A stretch of 64,000 nucleotides of DNA from Spisula solida (taxonomy: Eukaryota > Mollusca > Bivalvia > Venerida > Mactridae), in the NCBI GenBank assembly GCA_947247005.1, contig OX365959.1, positions 37,423,097 through 37,487,096 of the forward strand. The letters run 5' to 3'. The stretch's first letter is position 1. Each line of letters starts with the position of its first letter. This document shows, in pieces, positions 9,591-22,560 of this stretch. A program made the position numbers and the translations under genes. The notes beneath the pieces are model-generated. The model searched no databases, had not been told where the DNA came from, and was given only the letters and a program-made list of their open reading frames with translations.

Positions 9591-11017
9591 CTACCAATAT
9601 TCATAGAAATGTTTTGCTTATGTTTCTAAATTCGCTCATCCTGTTTGCATGCTAGACATATTCCGTTGCAAAACTAATAGAATAATTCTGATAGAAAGCA
9701 TTCCATCTTCCGATTATGCAGTGTAATTTACGGCAGATCTGTTCATAAGTGTATTGATAAATCATCTTTGACGTAAACTGTATTTTATACAATGAAGCAC
9801 ATCACTTAATATTGACAAAATACAGCTTTTTCATGTGTTTGTTAGAGCAGTTATACAAGTTTAAGGTTCGCCTAGTCACCGTTTGCTATCAATATCAAAT
9901 AGTGTACCAATTAAAGTCTACCTTCTGAAATGCGTTTGTTCAGCGGATTGAACATTCACCGCAGTTCCTTAGTCATAAAGTAGTTGTAACTCTCCGGGCT
10001 GCTGGCAACTACAGTACCTCGGCGTTTGACACTTTCATGTACCCATTCCTTGAGATTCAATGAACAAATGGAAACCATGCATCCCCTACAAATGTACATA
10101 GCGCAGAGACTAAACCCCTAACATTATCAACATTGTACATTTGCCCCAAATGTTCGATAATACTGGAAAGTCTTATGACGCCACTAATATTGTTACACAT
10201 ATTACTACGACTCTATAAAGAATTTCTATTAGGAATTGACATACAAACATTAATTAAGTTGTAGTTGAGACAAACGTTGACCCTGACCTCCAACTTTGAC
10301 CTTTGAGAAAGGGTCATGTGGTTACAATTCATGCCAAATATAAGCAATAATGGCGAATGCATGTGAAAGTCTTGGACCGGATGAACTTGACATATGACCT
10401 ACAACTGTAAATTGGCCTTCGAGATAGGGTCATGAGGTTTGCGATTGACACCCTTTCTCATTGAAGTTAAAATTTATGCCACATATAAGTAATATTGGTC
10501 AATGCATGAAAAAGTTAAGGTCTGGACAAACCGGACGGACGTATTTACGCACCCACGCACGGATATACATCAACAATGTTTCGCTCTCCACAATAGGTCA
10601 ATTTATTTGGTCTAGTCCTATGTACCTCGTTTTTACAAACATATTTTCTTGAGTGTTTCAAATAAGTGTCCGTAGACAGATACGATAAACAAATATTTGC
10701 TGACGTGTAAAATTAATAATTACTTAAATATTCAAACATTTATAATGCCTATTACCAGTTTGTACATATCGACATTTACAATGCATATTATAGTACAAAT
10801 CACATCTGAGAAATGCAGATGTAACATTATCGTAAAATTTGTTTTTAAACTTTAGTAAACTTTACTTGATGTATCGTTTTAACTACGATTTCAGTATAGC
10901 CGACTGGTTACTCGTAACAGTTACCTATCGGTAATTCGATCTCGTTAAGTAATGGCTTTATTATTCTAATAGTTATATATTGTTTCTTTACGTTTCCGTA
11001 CAAGGCAATTTTATGAT
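9591..11017. other. U interior including a common mollusc-type repeat
   Basis: 10260-10580 has runs of gacctttgag, catatgacctac and ggtcatgtgg, ending in accggacggacgtatttacgc, a style of dispersed repeat common in molluscs. The inverse lies in C near 40660-40980. The stretch 9700-10020 is the one duplicated in tandem in copy B. Confidence 0.5.
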
Positions 11018-11428
11018 ATATAGAGGATCTTGCATGAGTGCTCATAACATACGAATTTTATTAAACGAGTGGACACAATGATATGACACGAGGCTTTGCC
11101 GAGTGTCATATTCTTTTTGTCGACGAGTTTAATAAAACTCGTATGTAATGAGTACGAATGTATGATTCTATTTATCACATAACCTTAGAGAACGCTCGTT
11201 ATCATTCAAAATGATGATGTACGTTGCATAGGTTTCAGACATAATTAAGCGGTACAAAGAGCGCGACGTCATGGCGACGTTGTTATTATACTGACGTCAT
11301 GGGCCGATCAAGGCATGGATCGCGTCAGACTAATTTAAATATTTATTGCATGGTCTGGGAGTGCCGAGCGATATTTACGGCACGGCATTACGGCACTGCT
11401 GGACCGCGGGTTATGTGATAAATGTCCG
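11018..11428. mobile_element. Insertion containing a 118 bp foldback (copy A)
   Basis: The inverted copy C passes from attataaaatgacc to the cacgagac word with no such segment, so about 410 bp was inserted in the ancestor of A and B. It holds a foldback (11038-11155) with arms of about 53 bp, and a 14 bp inverse pair, TTTATCACATAACC near 11169 and GGTTATGTGATAAA near 11411, which could be the true ends of an internal element. CpG-rich for this window, with a TGACGTCA near 11290. Confidence 0.5.
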
Positions 11429-13904
11429 ATTATACACGAGACGGCTCGTGCAAGGAGTTTCGCAGCTATAATTGTATTTTCAATGAAGTCTTATATCACA
11501 AAACCAAATCTGACTCTAAGGAAAAGTCTTTAAATATACAACGTCTATAATCTTCTGATAGTTTTTGACAATATAATTGGAATTTATATTTACTTCATTT
11601 CAATCAATACGGCTTGTCAATTCAACGTATTTGATAAGATTTGTTTTCTGGTCATCTTTCCCTAATACAGCAATTGAAGTAGATTTTTTTTAATTTTTTG
11701 GTCTTGCATGCTCTTGACTTTCTATATACTGTATTGGGCGTTTCTTGACGAAATGATGAATCAAACGATTAACGAGATATTGGCCGCACCAGTGCCAACG
11801 TAAGTCAAGACATATTTTCATTTGACTTCAGATACATAATGATACTCCATATTGTCAAACTGTGTTTTACGTACATATGCGTGTTCAGTTCATTGAACTT
11901 CATTACTGACAGTTGAAAAGGCTAAGTTTGTTTGGTGGTGCATAGATAAACGTTTTTTTCATTAATTGAACACATTTTTTCTTTAAACTATAACGTTTGT
12001 AACATTTTCGTATTACTGGGGGAAACGGGCAAACATTATATTACAATTGCACACACATGCACTATTCATCTAGATTAAAATTGGTCTCGACAACAGATTA
12101 GTTGCTTTAATAACATACAGGACTGGTATTTGCAAACAAGAACTTGGTAAATAAATACATACTTTCAAATGTCAAATAACAAATTCAGACACGAGTGCAA
12201 TGACACATAGGGTAATGGTTTTTGAACGTAAGACAAAAGTTGAACGCACTAGGTTGTGAAGAACAGTGCATCATTGTCTAGAAATAAAGAACATAATATA
12301 TACTCGCTAAGCAGATAAAATAATGCCACTAAACAGCGTAGACACATGAGTATTAATAGATGACAAGAAAAACAGTAATGCAGAGCATATAATGGCGCGG
12401 CGCAGCGGATAACGCAGTAGGATTATGATGACCTGCTGTTAAAGCACTGAGCCTATGGTCTATTAATTCAAATTAAAGTACTGTTGTCGATGAACCACCG
12501 TGTCAATATGGCAAGCAAGAGGCAAACTGAAATCATTTATTCTACAGACAGATAGAGATGCCAAAACAAGCAAAGCTATATACACAATCTTAACAAGAGG
12601 ACCATTTGCCCTATAGTGCTCACCCTAAGAATTGCTGTTTAGGCAGATTCAGTACTTTGTTATATGGTTTTACCTAAATATGTTCTTGATATATCCTGGT
12701 GACCAAGATATTGACCGAAGTTGGCACAGTAACGAACTTGGCCTAGATGTCACAAAGATAAGACACATTTAACATGTCAGTATCAGCCTCGGAACTTGGC
12801 AAATCACAGATTTTTTAAACTAATATCATGCAGACAAATAGATTTACCAACTTTACGCTTTTTACGTGCTTTATTTTCATTGAAATAGGAATTAATATTT
12901 GTAGGAACAGTAATTTGCACAAGATGGAACAGTACATTATCATATCAAATAAATCGTATTTTTACATATTTATCGTTCAAATTCGAAATATGAACAGCAT
13001 ATCATCAATAGAAATATGTACATAAGGTTTTTTTATTGCGTGCTATGTATTTGGTATATCGTTCATTTGTACATGTGCCCATTGGCATTATTACAAGCTC
13101 ATCATAAAAGAAGCACGCGGTGAACCGCGACATGCAATAACCCCTTCATAATTAAAGTTGTTTTTCGTTTTTTCTGTATTTTCCACTATGATTCTCATAA
13201 TTTACTTTTATACTTGCCCTTTGTCTAGACAGTGTCAGATGGAAGCCTTTGCAAATATTTCACTCAATATACTCGTGCTAGACATATGCGAGTATTTTAC
13301 GTTTATGTCATAATGTTCTTCTACAAGTTGAAATTGTGTTTCCTTTGTTTTAGTAGGTCACTGATATACAGCACAGATCAAATTAAAAAGAAATCAGCAA
13401 AAATGAAAAAGTATCCACAGGGAAGGTTAGAATTTCATTCATACCACATTCTAAACTTTTCTTAATCTAAAATGACTACAGTAGTATAGTCAGATTGGTG
13501 GAATTTATCAATGACCTATGCCCCAAAATTCAGGCATGTACTAAAAGGTCAAATCAGTTATTCTCTTTGTGTTCAGCATTGCATGGTTGCTTTCCCTGGA
13601 AAGTCCTCAACAGTGTCGGCAGATTAATAGCTAAAATGATTTTACTTGACTATTTGTTTATTAAGCATTTTCAAACAAACACAGAAAAAGCGGATACTTT
13701 ATTATTTTGCTGCGAATAAAAATGAAGTTTATTTAGCTTGAGCATATACAGCATTGCACATGGAAAACAAAATATAATGTATACAAATGTATAAGTTGTA
13801 ACTGGAAAACATTACCGCACTGATACACGTAGATGGGAATTAGTTATATTAGATTATATAACGTCTGGGCAATATCATAGTTGTGTGTGATACGTATATA
13901 TAGA
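11429..13904. other. U interior, no gene seen
   Basis: The sequence is shared with B and, inverted, with C and D. Frames of 65-80 codons here (12828-13025, 13232-13465, 13495-13719) are AT-driven and not conserved in C. The bases at 13744-13747 (ATAT) are the empty site of the 2.9 kb transposon in B. Confidence 0.5.
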
Positions 13905-15296
13905 TAGGATCCGTAATGAGTTGTCTTTGGAGATCACCATTTCCTAAACGAGTCTAGAATATGAATACATGTACAATATAATACTAGTACTACCTGAATC
14001 ATGTTTAAATATTACATATACAATTCATTAATATTGTGTTTATTTGGATAACACTGTCTGTGACAATTCATATATTGAGTAAAAAACAATTCTGAAATAT
14101 CGATGGATATTGTTGTTTTTTGCTAAATTTAGTCGTGTTACAAAAATGCTCATAATTCCACAAATACTGAAGATAAACAGCTGAAATTTCTGTTATGTGT
14201 ACAACATGGAATACTGTTTCCAGAAGAAAAAAAATAAAATGACCAAAAATTACTATAAGGACCTTATATGCTTGACGCGGCTCAATTATTATCCGTAATT
14301 AGTTGACTTTAAAGATAAACATGTTTTAAGCGAGTCTAGAAAACATAGGTTATTAAGCAGTCCTCTGGTAAAGTTTTCTTGCAGACATATAAACAATTGA
14401 ACTTCCATGATATGTTTTGTCGGGTTCTTTATAGGTACATCGACGAAGGGATTGACATGTTTCGCACTTCGAACTACGCTCTTATGTCGGTAGATTGATA
14501 CAGGTAAATTATCTAAACAGTCACTCTTTAATGTCATAACTTAAAAAAAGGCAATTAATGGAACCATACTATTGAAGAACATCGAACGGGAGATAACTTA
14601 AGAAACTTTATCGGCCCCGTGTCTAGTTTATTGACTTAGATGAATATTGACTTGTCATCCCTGCGGAGTTACTTTTTATAATTACATCAAGAGTGATAAA
14701 TTTACAAATACTATCAAAGGATACAATAATTACTGTACAGTGTAAATCGACAACAATAAGATCAAACAAAGCACACCTGTTGATCATTATGATATTTATG
14801 TTTTCTGATTTAATTAAATACTGCCATCAAAGACTATCTAAAAAGCACTGATGTCCGTAAATGCACCCTGTTGATTGAACAACATATTAATTTAGGACGT
14901 TTGAGGCATACCATTGTGTATTTATACAGCGTATAAAATGTGGACTTAATATCCATATTTTAGTGATAATCTAGGCTTGCGAATCAATGAATTGCAAGGT
15001 ATTGTCACAGAAACGCACATCAACAACCAGTCTGTACATTATGGTGGCTTTAAAATGCGCTGCGTTGTTTTCTCAAAATAATGCACCAGCCAATTGAAAC
15101 CACGGGCCGCAACCCCGGGTAAGGGCGATGGATAGCGGGGTACCAGTTACGTGTTTTTACCTTTCGATTTCCCCGCATTGCCGGGTGAGTGCGGGGATTT
15201 TGTCATTATGTTTCTTATTGTACATATTTAATATTTGCTTTGTACATGTATTTGCATGTATTTTATGTTTTTTGTATGTTTGTCATGTTCCTTTAT
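13905..15296. other. U right end, foldback arms and small hairpin
   Basis: 13905-13960 and about 14290-14345 are single arms of the foldback family at 6076. The bases 14925-14928 (TACA) are the empty site of the MITE at 37146. CCCCGCA (15171-15177) and TGCGGGG (15190-15196) form a stem with a cattgccgggtgag-like loop; the same hairpin is in B and, degenerate, in D (about 26405-26435). About 285 bp here (14276-14560) is missing from B. Confidence 0.5.
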
Positions 15297-16078
15297 ATAT
15301 CTGTCTTTTTACAATGAAATATTGGGTTTCACATAAATGTATTAGTTCCTCGTTGATTTTTCAAATAAATTAAATCATTATAAATCATATTTATCTACAA
15401 TGGCGTCAAGCCTTTACATGATACATTACAAAGTAATGTTGATGATTTGAAAGAAATGAATCTGTTATCAAATATAATTGAAAAGTGAGAAAGCATAATG
15501 CCAATACGTATATTCCCCCCTTTTTACTATATTTCTTTTTGAAAACTTCCATTATCTTATATTTTTAACTTCACAAAATAATATTCTAAAATATAAGTGG
15601 GACAAAAGTATCTATGTAAAACATTGTTAAACATGCATTTAATAGCAAAATGATATAATTTTAGCATGTAATTGAAATATGCTATCTATTTTGTTGTTAA
15701 ATGTATTATAAATGAAAAATAAACGTGGTGACCCGAAATATTCTTGAAGAAAGGTTTGTGCCCGCTCCATTAGAATGGACGGTGGAGCAATGCGCTGTCA
15801 TTACCATTTTATTAGCTTGATTACCACGTGGGGGCATATTACGTGTTTCAATCGACAAACTGTAAACTCGTTTTATTTTATCACGGGTATTAAATTTCGC
15901 GGATTGTAATAAAATGGTAATTTGATGGTTTCATAAATTCGTGGATTTAAAATATTGAAAGAAAATCTCTTGTTACGTCAATTATTCGAGGCGATTACAT
16001 TTCGCGATGTACGTACATGTAGTTCATTTACAAAATCAACGACATATAATCCATATGGTATATTAAGGGAATAGGCCC
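15297..16078. other. Post-U spacer, transposon-like
   Basis: AT-rich. It contains a perfect 15 bp inverse pair, ATTACCATTTTATTA at 15800-15814 and TAATAAAATGGTAAT at 15907-15921, which could be the ends of a 122 bp MITE or an internal stem. No frame of note. Confidence 0.4.
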
Positions 16079-16282
16079 TTGCTAACACATCATGCAAGTA
16101 CAGTGAATGGAAGTGGAATAAGAGGCCATCAAATGATAAAGTGGGACGACAACAATACTGAGTGGACGGGCTTATCTCACAGCGAGTATCTAAGGGAAGC
16201 AGAGAACCGGGATGAGTGGCGGAAACTGGCATGTAGATCTTCGGTGGTGCCCCAACAGTTCCCCAGACTGTGGGACAGGTGA
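16079..16282 (+). pseudogene. Non-LTR retrotransposon ORF2, C-terminal tail
   Basis: The frame ends with IKWDDNNTEWTGLSHSEYL and then a stretch containing AENRDEWRKL, SSVVPQ and PRLWDR before TAG at 16280-16282. The W-x-DN-x-x-EWTGL...AE-R--WR signature is how many LINE ORF2 proteins end (the basic RGRQ...RW-DNI-EWTGL tail downstream of the reverse transcriptase), and the preceding TVNGSGIRGHQ fits the linker before it. Everything upstream, including the endonuclease and reverse-transcriptase domains, is absent, as expected of a 5'-truncated insertion. The clade (RTE, CR1 or other) cannot be set from so short a piece. Confidence 0.6.
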
Positions 16283-16423
16283 GGTGAGAGGCCCGGTTAA
16301 CCTAAAACCAGTGTCATCAGTGCTTCTAAACATATCACTATGTAATAGTGATCGATTTCAGATGCGTCTTAGTCCATTGCACCGAAACAGCAACACATGA
16401 TTATATCATATAGATAACATATA

Positions 16424-16838
16424 CACTGCCCACCAAAAATAAGTGTACAGTTGTTATTTGCCTGCTTACTTGCCTGTAATAATACTATTTGCAGAACAGT
16501 GAAGCAACAAAATATTTGAAGAAAAGGAATATTTTTGGTTATTAAATGGAAAGGCCATACATTAATTGATACCCTAGGTGAAAAATCTAAAGTTTCTTCG
16601 TCCCTCTTGAATGGTAACTTTGTCACAAAAAGATGGAAAATTCAGCCTTTTTGATCACATGGTTATTTTAGTTCCAAACATCTTCATCTTTATTTCTTTC
16701 TTTATTTTGACTCATTTAGTAACTGTAGTGTCAGAAACTAGTACAATTGTAACCGTCTGATAAACAAATATTGAATAATTTAACAAAGTTTATTTTTGCA
16801 ACAATTATTTACTGTATACTTATTTTTGGTGGGCACTG
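16424..16838. mobile_element. Tc1/mariner-like MITE, TA target
   Basis: The ends are CACTGCCCACCAAAAATAAG and the inverse, read from the other side, CAGTGCCCACCAAAAATAAG, immediately flanked by TA on both sides (16422-16423, 16839-16840). At 415 bp with no transposase frame, it is non-autonomous. The stem continues with GTGTACAG against GTATACAG. Confidence 0.8.
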
Positions 16839-16899
16839 TAGTAGAGATTTACGTATACATGGGTATTCATATGCCAACGTACTCCCCATTTGGCTATTG

Positions 16900-18620
16900 G
16901 CGAATGTCAGGTTTTTCAGGAAGTGGTCATGTTGACCAAACTTAAGTTTAAGAAACTTGTTATTCCATCAGTAGTTTTTTCTTGTTTTCTCATAATATTG
17001 ATTTTGTACTTACAACTTTTCAATTCTAAGTCAGCGACATGTTGTGTTTAAAAAAGTCTTAGGTATAATATGATTGCGCCGTTTTTGCCAACGCATGTAT
17101 ACTTTTGAACTTAAACCTTTACTATGTGACTAGTCCGTTTGTATCGATGCACTAAAACAGTATGTGTTCCTTTTTCATTTGCAAAGACATCTAACGCAAC
17201 AGCAGAACGTTGTTAAAAATGAAAAAAAAATATGAATGCATATTTCTAAGGTTTTTACCAATAAACTATGTTGTCCTTAATTATCTCTGATTCGGAATCC
17301 CGCTGTGGGGTCTGCTTCATTACAATTAATATAAAATGTCTTACACATGTAATTAATATGCGTGACAAGCGGTACGCGGAGCGCAGTAAATATTGTCAGC
17401 TTATTCAACCCAAACTCATGCAATCCAGAACTGCAAGTATTATTCAACCCAAAACCGTATCGTACTACATTAGTATTCAACCCAAACGCTTTTTTTGACC
17501 CCAGGATTTTGAAGCTTTTTATACAGAATGCCTTCAAACACCGTGTACCACTGTACATAAACTGTTACATACAGGTTTCAAGTAGAAATGATTAGGTAAT
17601 AAAGTCCGTAATGCTCGTCGTGTAAATTATCTAGCCCCAGAATACTATTTGTCTTGCTAATATGTGTACGCTGTCTACCGTTGATGCATGCCTATGGAAG
17701 CGTATGCGAGCGTTTATGTCCATAACGATTTCTTTTGTCTTGGTCAGAATTCATTAGATATCACATAATTACTTTATTCGTAAAATACATTCGTTATGTG
17801 TGACAGAGCCTTTATTATTCAAGTTGAATGGCCCAGAGTTCGTACAATATTACATTGGGTACAAACTAAAGGGTCCGAGAAATACTTGTATCTAGGATGT
17901 GATACGTTGATTAATTGAATTCCCCTAGTGGTATACATAGTTGATTAATTAAATTGTATATCTGAATCATGTTTATTTACACAAGTTAATATATCCACTA
18001 AAAACCGTTCACGTTCCACCAACATATTAGTAAAACTAACAACTGTATTTGTTGGATAATGAATCATATCTTGTGACCGCAGCGCGCTTAAACAACTTTG
18101 AAGATAATAAACGTGTTGTTCAATTCACCAGCTTAAAATAAGAAGACTTTTAAGACTCATGCATGTTTGAAATCTGCATCCTAATGCGCTTCTTCTGAGC
18201 CTTTTTTCATGAAAATCAGAAGTGGTCATGTTGACCGAATTGTAGTTTATAAAACTTGTTTTCCTTAAGTAAAGAGTAGGTTTTTCTTGTTTTCTCAAAT
18301 TATTGATTTTGTGCTTACGACCTTCTAATTCTAAGCCAGCGAACAACTGTGTTTAAAATGGTCTTAGGTATAATATGATTGTGCCGATTTTGACATCGCA
18401 TTTACACTATTGATGATTGAAGGTTCCTTAAACCTTAAATCTGTGACTAGTCCTTTCCTTATCTTACATGTATATGTACGCAGTATGTGCTCCTTTTGCT
18501 TTTGTAAAAACATCTAACGTAACAACAGAATGTCGGTAAATTAAAAAATTAAAAATTAAAATAATGATATGAATGTATATTTCTTACGTTTTTACCCATT
18601 AAGTACTAGTATGTTGTCCT
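16900..18620. repeat. Two diverged direct copies of the U 8.2 kb segment, inverted
   Basis: 16910-17290 and 18210-18620 match each other (aagaaacttgttattcc versus aaaacttgttttcc; gtcttaggtataatatgat in both) and match the inverse of 7.8-8.4 kb. Between them, 17300-18200, I see only the short repeat at 17402-17486 and otherwise nothing. Confidence 0.6.
17402..17486. repeat. Triple short repeat TATTCAACCCAAA
   Basis: The 13-mer occurs at 17402, 17441 and 17474 with unrelated bases between, spacing 39 and 33. Confidence 0.6.
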
Positions 18621-20929
18621 TATGTTCTTGCTAAAACACTTCTAACTTTATTCTTAACTGATGGTTTTCTTTTGCAGTATTTTGCTATTTATTCTACATT
18701 GTTTTAGCTATGTACATTCCCGAGTTGGCGGCAAACACATGTCTTGGTTATCCGTTAGTAACAGATAGGTCACACATTGTCAATATCTGACGTTCTAGCA
18801 AAGGAGTTGCATTATTGACCACATCGGAGCTTTTAGCACCCAAATGCAATTAGGTTGCCTGTATAATCGGTCTACGAACTTTTGAGGTCTAACAAGATCT
18901 TGTTAGTTCATCTTTTCCTGTTTAATAAATGGCAAGTTAGCATGATGTTACAAAATGAACAAATATAATTGCCCCGCTATTGTCCCCAGTGTGTGTGCAA
19001 TTACTAATTTATTGTCAAAAGTGTCCATAACAATATAAGTCATCATTGGAAAGTATTTATATATATTCCCTACTGAATATCAACAATGTCTGTATATATC
19101 AAACCGTCTATTTTTATCATTGTTGAGTGGAATACAAGTTGGAATGATCACGATATTTATACTGACATCTCAAAGACGTAGGGTTCCATATGTTTAGTGC
19201 CTCTTGTAGCGCAAGAAGGCAACTGGTACGTGTTCTCAGAATTGTTCATGTTATGCAAAAAGGTTTGTGTCCCTGCTTTGTAAGCTATTTCCTCTATGAA
19301 TACATTATTTGTAATACGAGGGCAACTTAAAAAGTATTAATCAGTGTCCAATAACATGTTTAATATTCACTTAATGTGTATAAAAGTGGACATTTTCAGA
19401 AAGATACAACCTTTGCCTAGCTAACCAATAAAACAATATTGCAATCGGAAAACTATCCATTCATCGATATGACATTTAACCAGTAGGGGTATGGAACACT
19501 AGAATGTCGAGAAAATGAGGTATATTAGCAGTCGAAAGGGTAGATATTAATGTTCATTATTTCTACAATTTTATTCCGATTTCTTTAAAATTTGCACATT
19601 GGATGCATCGTATACTTGTTTAATTAGTGGTAAATCCAAATTATTGTTTGGAAAGTCTACATGGCTTAAGTTGTACAAGGAATCTGCTATGTTCCAAATA
19701 CTCATGGAGACAGCATTTTACTTGGACTATGCCCTAAGCGCTGTTACTGTATTGTACTATTGGACGTCTTAAGTGGGAAAGTTAAACATGTTGCTATTTT
19801 GAACATTTATATATGTTACTTTCTCTTACATAATAAATAAATTTTGAATTATTAATAATTTGTCCTGTACAACAGCTCAAAGAACATGATCACGTGACTA
19901 AAAAATAGTTTTACGTATTTTAGATTTATGACGTCATATTCCTAAAACAATATTACAGAAAACAAAAATAAAAACACACGGTGGTAATTTCATACAAAAG
20001 AATACATGAAATTGACAACAGGGTTGAAAAAAATATTTTTTGTCATACATTGGGGCTATTACATTACCCCACCCACTTTTTCAAAGATGGGTTCGAACAT
20101 AAAATTTGGTTGTAAAAAATAAAATTGAGGTTAAAAAGATTAAAATCGCCCGACGAATAATTCTACATATCATAATCTAGAAATTTTGACTTATTCAGAA
20201 TAAAGTAGTGTTAATTTAACTAGTAGATATCTAGTATTAATTAGGATGTATATGTGGTAGGTTGGTTCTCGGATATGACTTCTTTATATTGCTATACATT
20301 GGTAATATTTAACATTTTTAAAATTATGGATCGCCATTTAAGAGTTCACTGATACATATTGCAAATAATGTCAATTTAATTTTAATCAGCCTGAATGACA
20401 TTTGAAAACGACGCTCCGTAACCGTAGGACTCCATAAAAACAACTTTCTTACGCGTTTATGATTTTTTGTCAAGTGCTTTAAACCATGTCCTGTTTGAAT
20501 ATCAATAAAATAGAAATGCATTCATATAAAATGATGAAAATACCACGAATGTCTAGCTGAAAGATTGATCTTTAAGACAATGTACACTTTTAATATAGTC
20601 ATGGACAATGGTATTGATTTATCGCCCACTGATTAATACATTTTAAGTGGCCCTCGTATGTATTGACGGTCGGTACAGTTAATCCAACATGGAATTATTC
20701 TTTTTATGTCCACTCACTGTTAACTGAACGGTTCATTACGTATATAACTAATGGTTATATCTTATAAAATATCATAAGTCATATATACTTATATAAATGG
20801 ATGAGTTGTTGTCAAGCTTGTTTTAACGTTTAATAATTCTCGAATTTCGTACTGCGTATCTTTTCGAAAGATTCTCTCAAGATCTCAAACTCATAAAGTG
20901 ACTTGGGCGGATCATTTTCTCGTTCGGTT

Positions 20930-21003
20930 GTATGTCGGACATTGTGTCTAGTATATAGTCTGTGCTCGGTTGGTTAAGTTGAGTGCGGACTTCCCTGTCT
21001 GAC
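20930..21003 (-). repeat. Dispersed repeat R fragment
   Basis: Minus-strand relative of the family at 23375, 31498 and 63025; shared words are agtcagacagggaagtccgc and caaccgagcacag. Confidence 0.6.
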
Positions 21004-21546
21004 TAAATATTATCTTTTTTGATTATGCTGTAAACTATAAATACTGAATGTTAGTATGGATTAATTTCCTAGCAGACTCGAGACATGTGGAATACTTGGG
21101 CAACTTACGAAACACCTAATCAAATATTTCTGCATTAGTGCCCAAAATGTTTCTGTGTATTGCCTGACCGATATCTTGTGCGAGCTCGTTTCATCTCCTC
21201 TATCAATACTTGAAAGAGGACTGACCAAAAAGCACCTTTAGCATCCTCCATCTCAGACAGAAGTGGAATGTGTCCGACCCTCTAGGACTTAACTCTATAA
21301 ATATCCGAATCACATACAATTAAAAATTGAAAAAACGCGGACAAACAAGTGTTATATAAGTTCCATTACTCGCCCGTGTTTCGAAGTTTATTTTCATTAA
21401 CTCGTGCACTAGCCGAACGTGTATATTCATTCATCTAGTTGAAATGACAAATACATATTCCAATTACAAAAGTCCTAAATGACTCATATTACGAGTAACA
21501 AAGTAAATAGTCGATTGGCATACATCCCCTAATCAGCCACATTTTA

Positions 21547-21621
21547 GCAGATACATATAACGACCAAATAACGAAATCACATACGGTAGTACAGACGCGA
21601 TTAAAATCGACAAATGCATTT
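21547..21621 (+). pseudogene. Remnant of the ORF seen at 62277-62531
   Basis: The plus strand reads ADTYNDQITKSHT then VVQTRLKSTNAF, aligning to SDTNNDQIKKPRT and AVLQKHLKSTNSF in E. Between the two halves E has 96 further bases, exactly 32 codons. Upstream the F copy has stops, so it is decayed. Confidence 0.35.
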
Positions 21622-22560
21622 AAAAGTTTAATCAAAGTTATTTTCGCATTGTCTGAACTTCTAATTTACAGCGAGGAGAGTAATTGTTTGCACAACATAC
21701 CAGTAATGAAATCAGTCTAAATAAATGGATTGATCAGTCCAATAGCTCTGTAATGTTTGTGTAGGTTTCTCAAAATGACAACAATCTTATATAACTATAT
21801 ATTTACACAAAATAGTTCGTGCAAAGACTCTCTCAGCTATCACATTATATAAACATTATATAGCAAATGATGTCTTATACACCAAAACCCATTTCGGCTA
21901 ATGCATTAGATGTCGCATTTCATAGAAAGGTAGTAATGAAAATATATTTTGTTTGTCATGTTGCCATATATTCTACAATATATGCCCGGAATAATCAAGC
22001 TATTTTCGTTTTGTAATATGTTGTATATTGGGAAAACAAGCAGAGTTATAATAATTATAAATCCTAATGGTACATAATATACCATACATCTGTATTAAAA
22101 TTTTGCCACATTATTGACAATGGTACCAATGTAACTCATACACAATTTGGAGAATTATAACACGCTCAGTATTAACTAGTTCGTATATTTTCTTATATCC
22201 CCGTGGAGATTTATAATCCATGTGCAATTAAGTGTCCAGAGAGTTTATTATTGTAGAATGTTGTTGACAGAATGAAAATCAATAACGTTTTCAACCTTTA
22301 GACTGTTTAGATATCTTATTATTAGTACATGTGTACAGTTTATTTCGATATAATTAAGGTGGTAGACCTATGAGGACAACATATTTACATAATCATTTAT
22401 CTTTAGCTGTTCATACTAAGCATTTTACTTTGCAGCTAACTAGTATAATTTAATTTGACATGCATTTTCAGTGATGAATTTACTACAGCATCACATAAGA
22501 GATTTGACATCTAAATCCACGAATTACGATGCAGATTATCTGACAGAATATTAAACATCT

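Larger units (their letters stand above)
195..15296 (+). repeat. Long repeat U, copy A (15.1 kb)
   Basis: This segment is repeated in the same orientation at 44921-60177 with only scattered differences. The match starts at the bases tagacc (195 and 44921) and stops after ctttat (15296 and 60177). Relative to B, copy A carries extra segments at 974-4189, about 6078-6410 and about 14276-14560, and lacks the insertions at 55432-58299 and 58455-59067, the second 315 bp unit at 51417-51731, and about 120 bp at the 3' end of the Helentron-like element. The part from about 7.2 to 15.1 kb also matches C in inverse orientation at much lower identity. This reads as a segmental duplication or a very large dispersed repeat with no coding capacity of its own that I can recognise. 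Confidence 0.9.
18690..22560. repeat. Segment F, inverse of E (60480-63900)
   Basis: Matching landmarks include ctagcaaaggagttgca near 18793 against tgcaactcctttgttagaa near 63796, tgcgtatcttttcgaaagat near 20851 against 63140-63165, and ctcgtgcactagccg near 21400 against 62595. Identity is moderate with many small gaps. It includes a TGACGTCAT at about 19928 and an internal stem tggggc/gcccca-like near 20050-20077. No gene is recognised apart from the short remnant at 21547-21621. Confidence 0.75.

Noticed and set aside
15128..15373. Frame MDSGVPVTCFYLSISPHC... shared by A and B, and in part by D
   Set aside because: Runs across the CCCCGCA/TGCGGGG hairpin into Phe/Cys/Leu-rich AT DNA; shared only through U homology.
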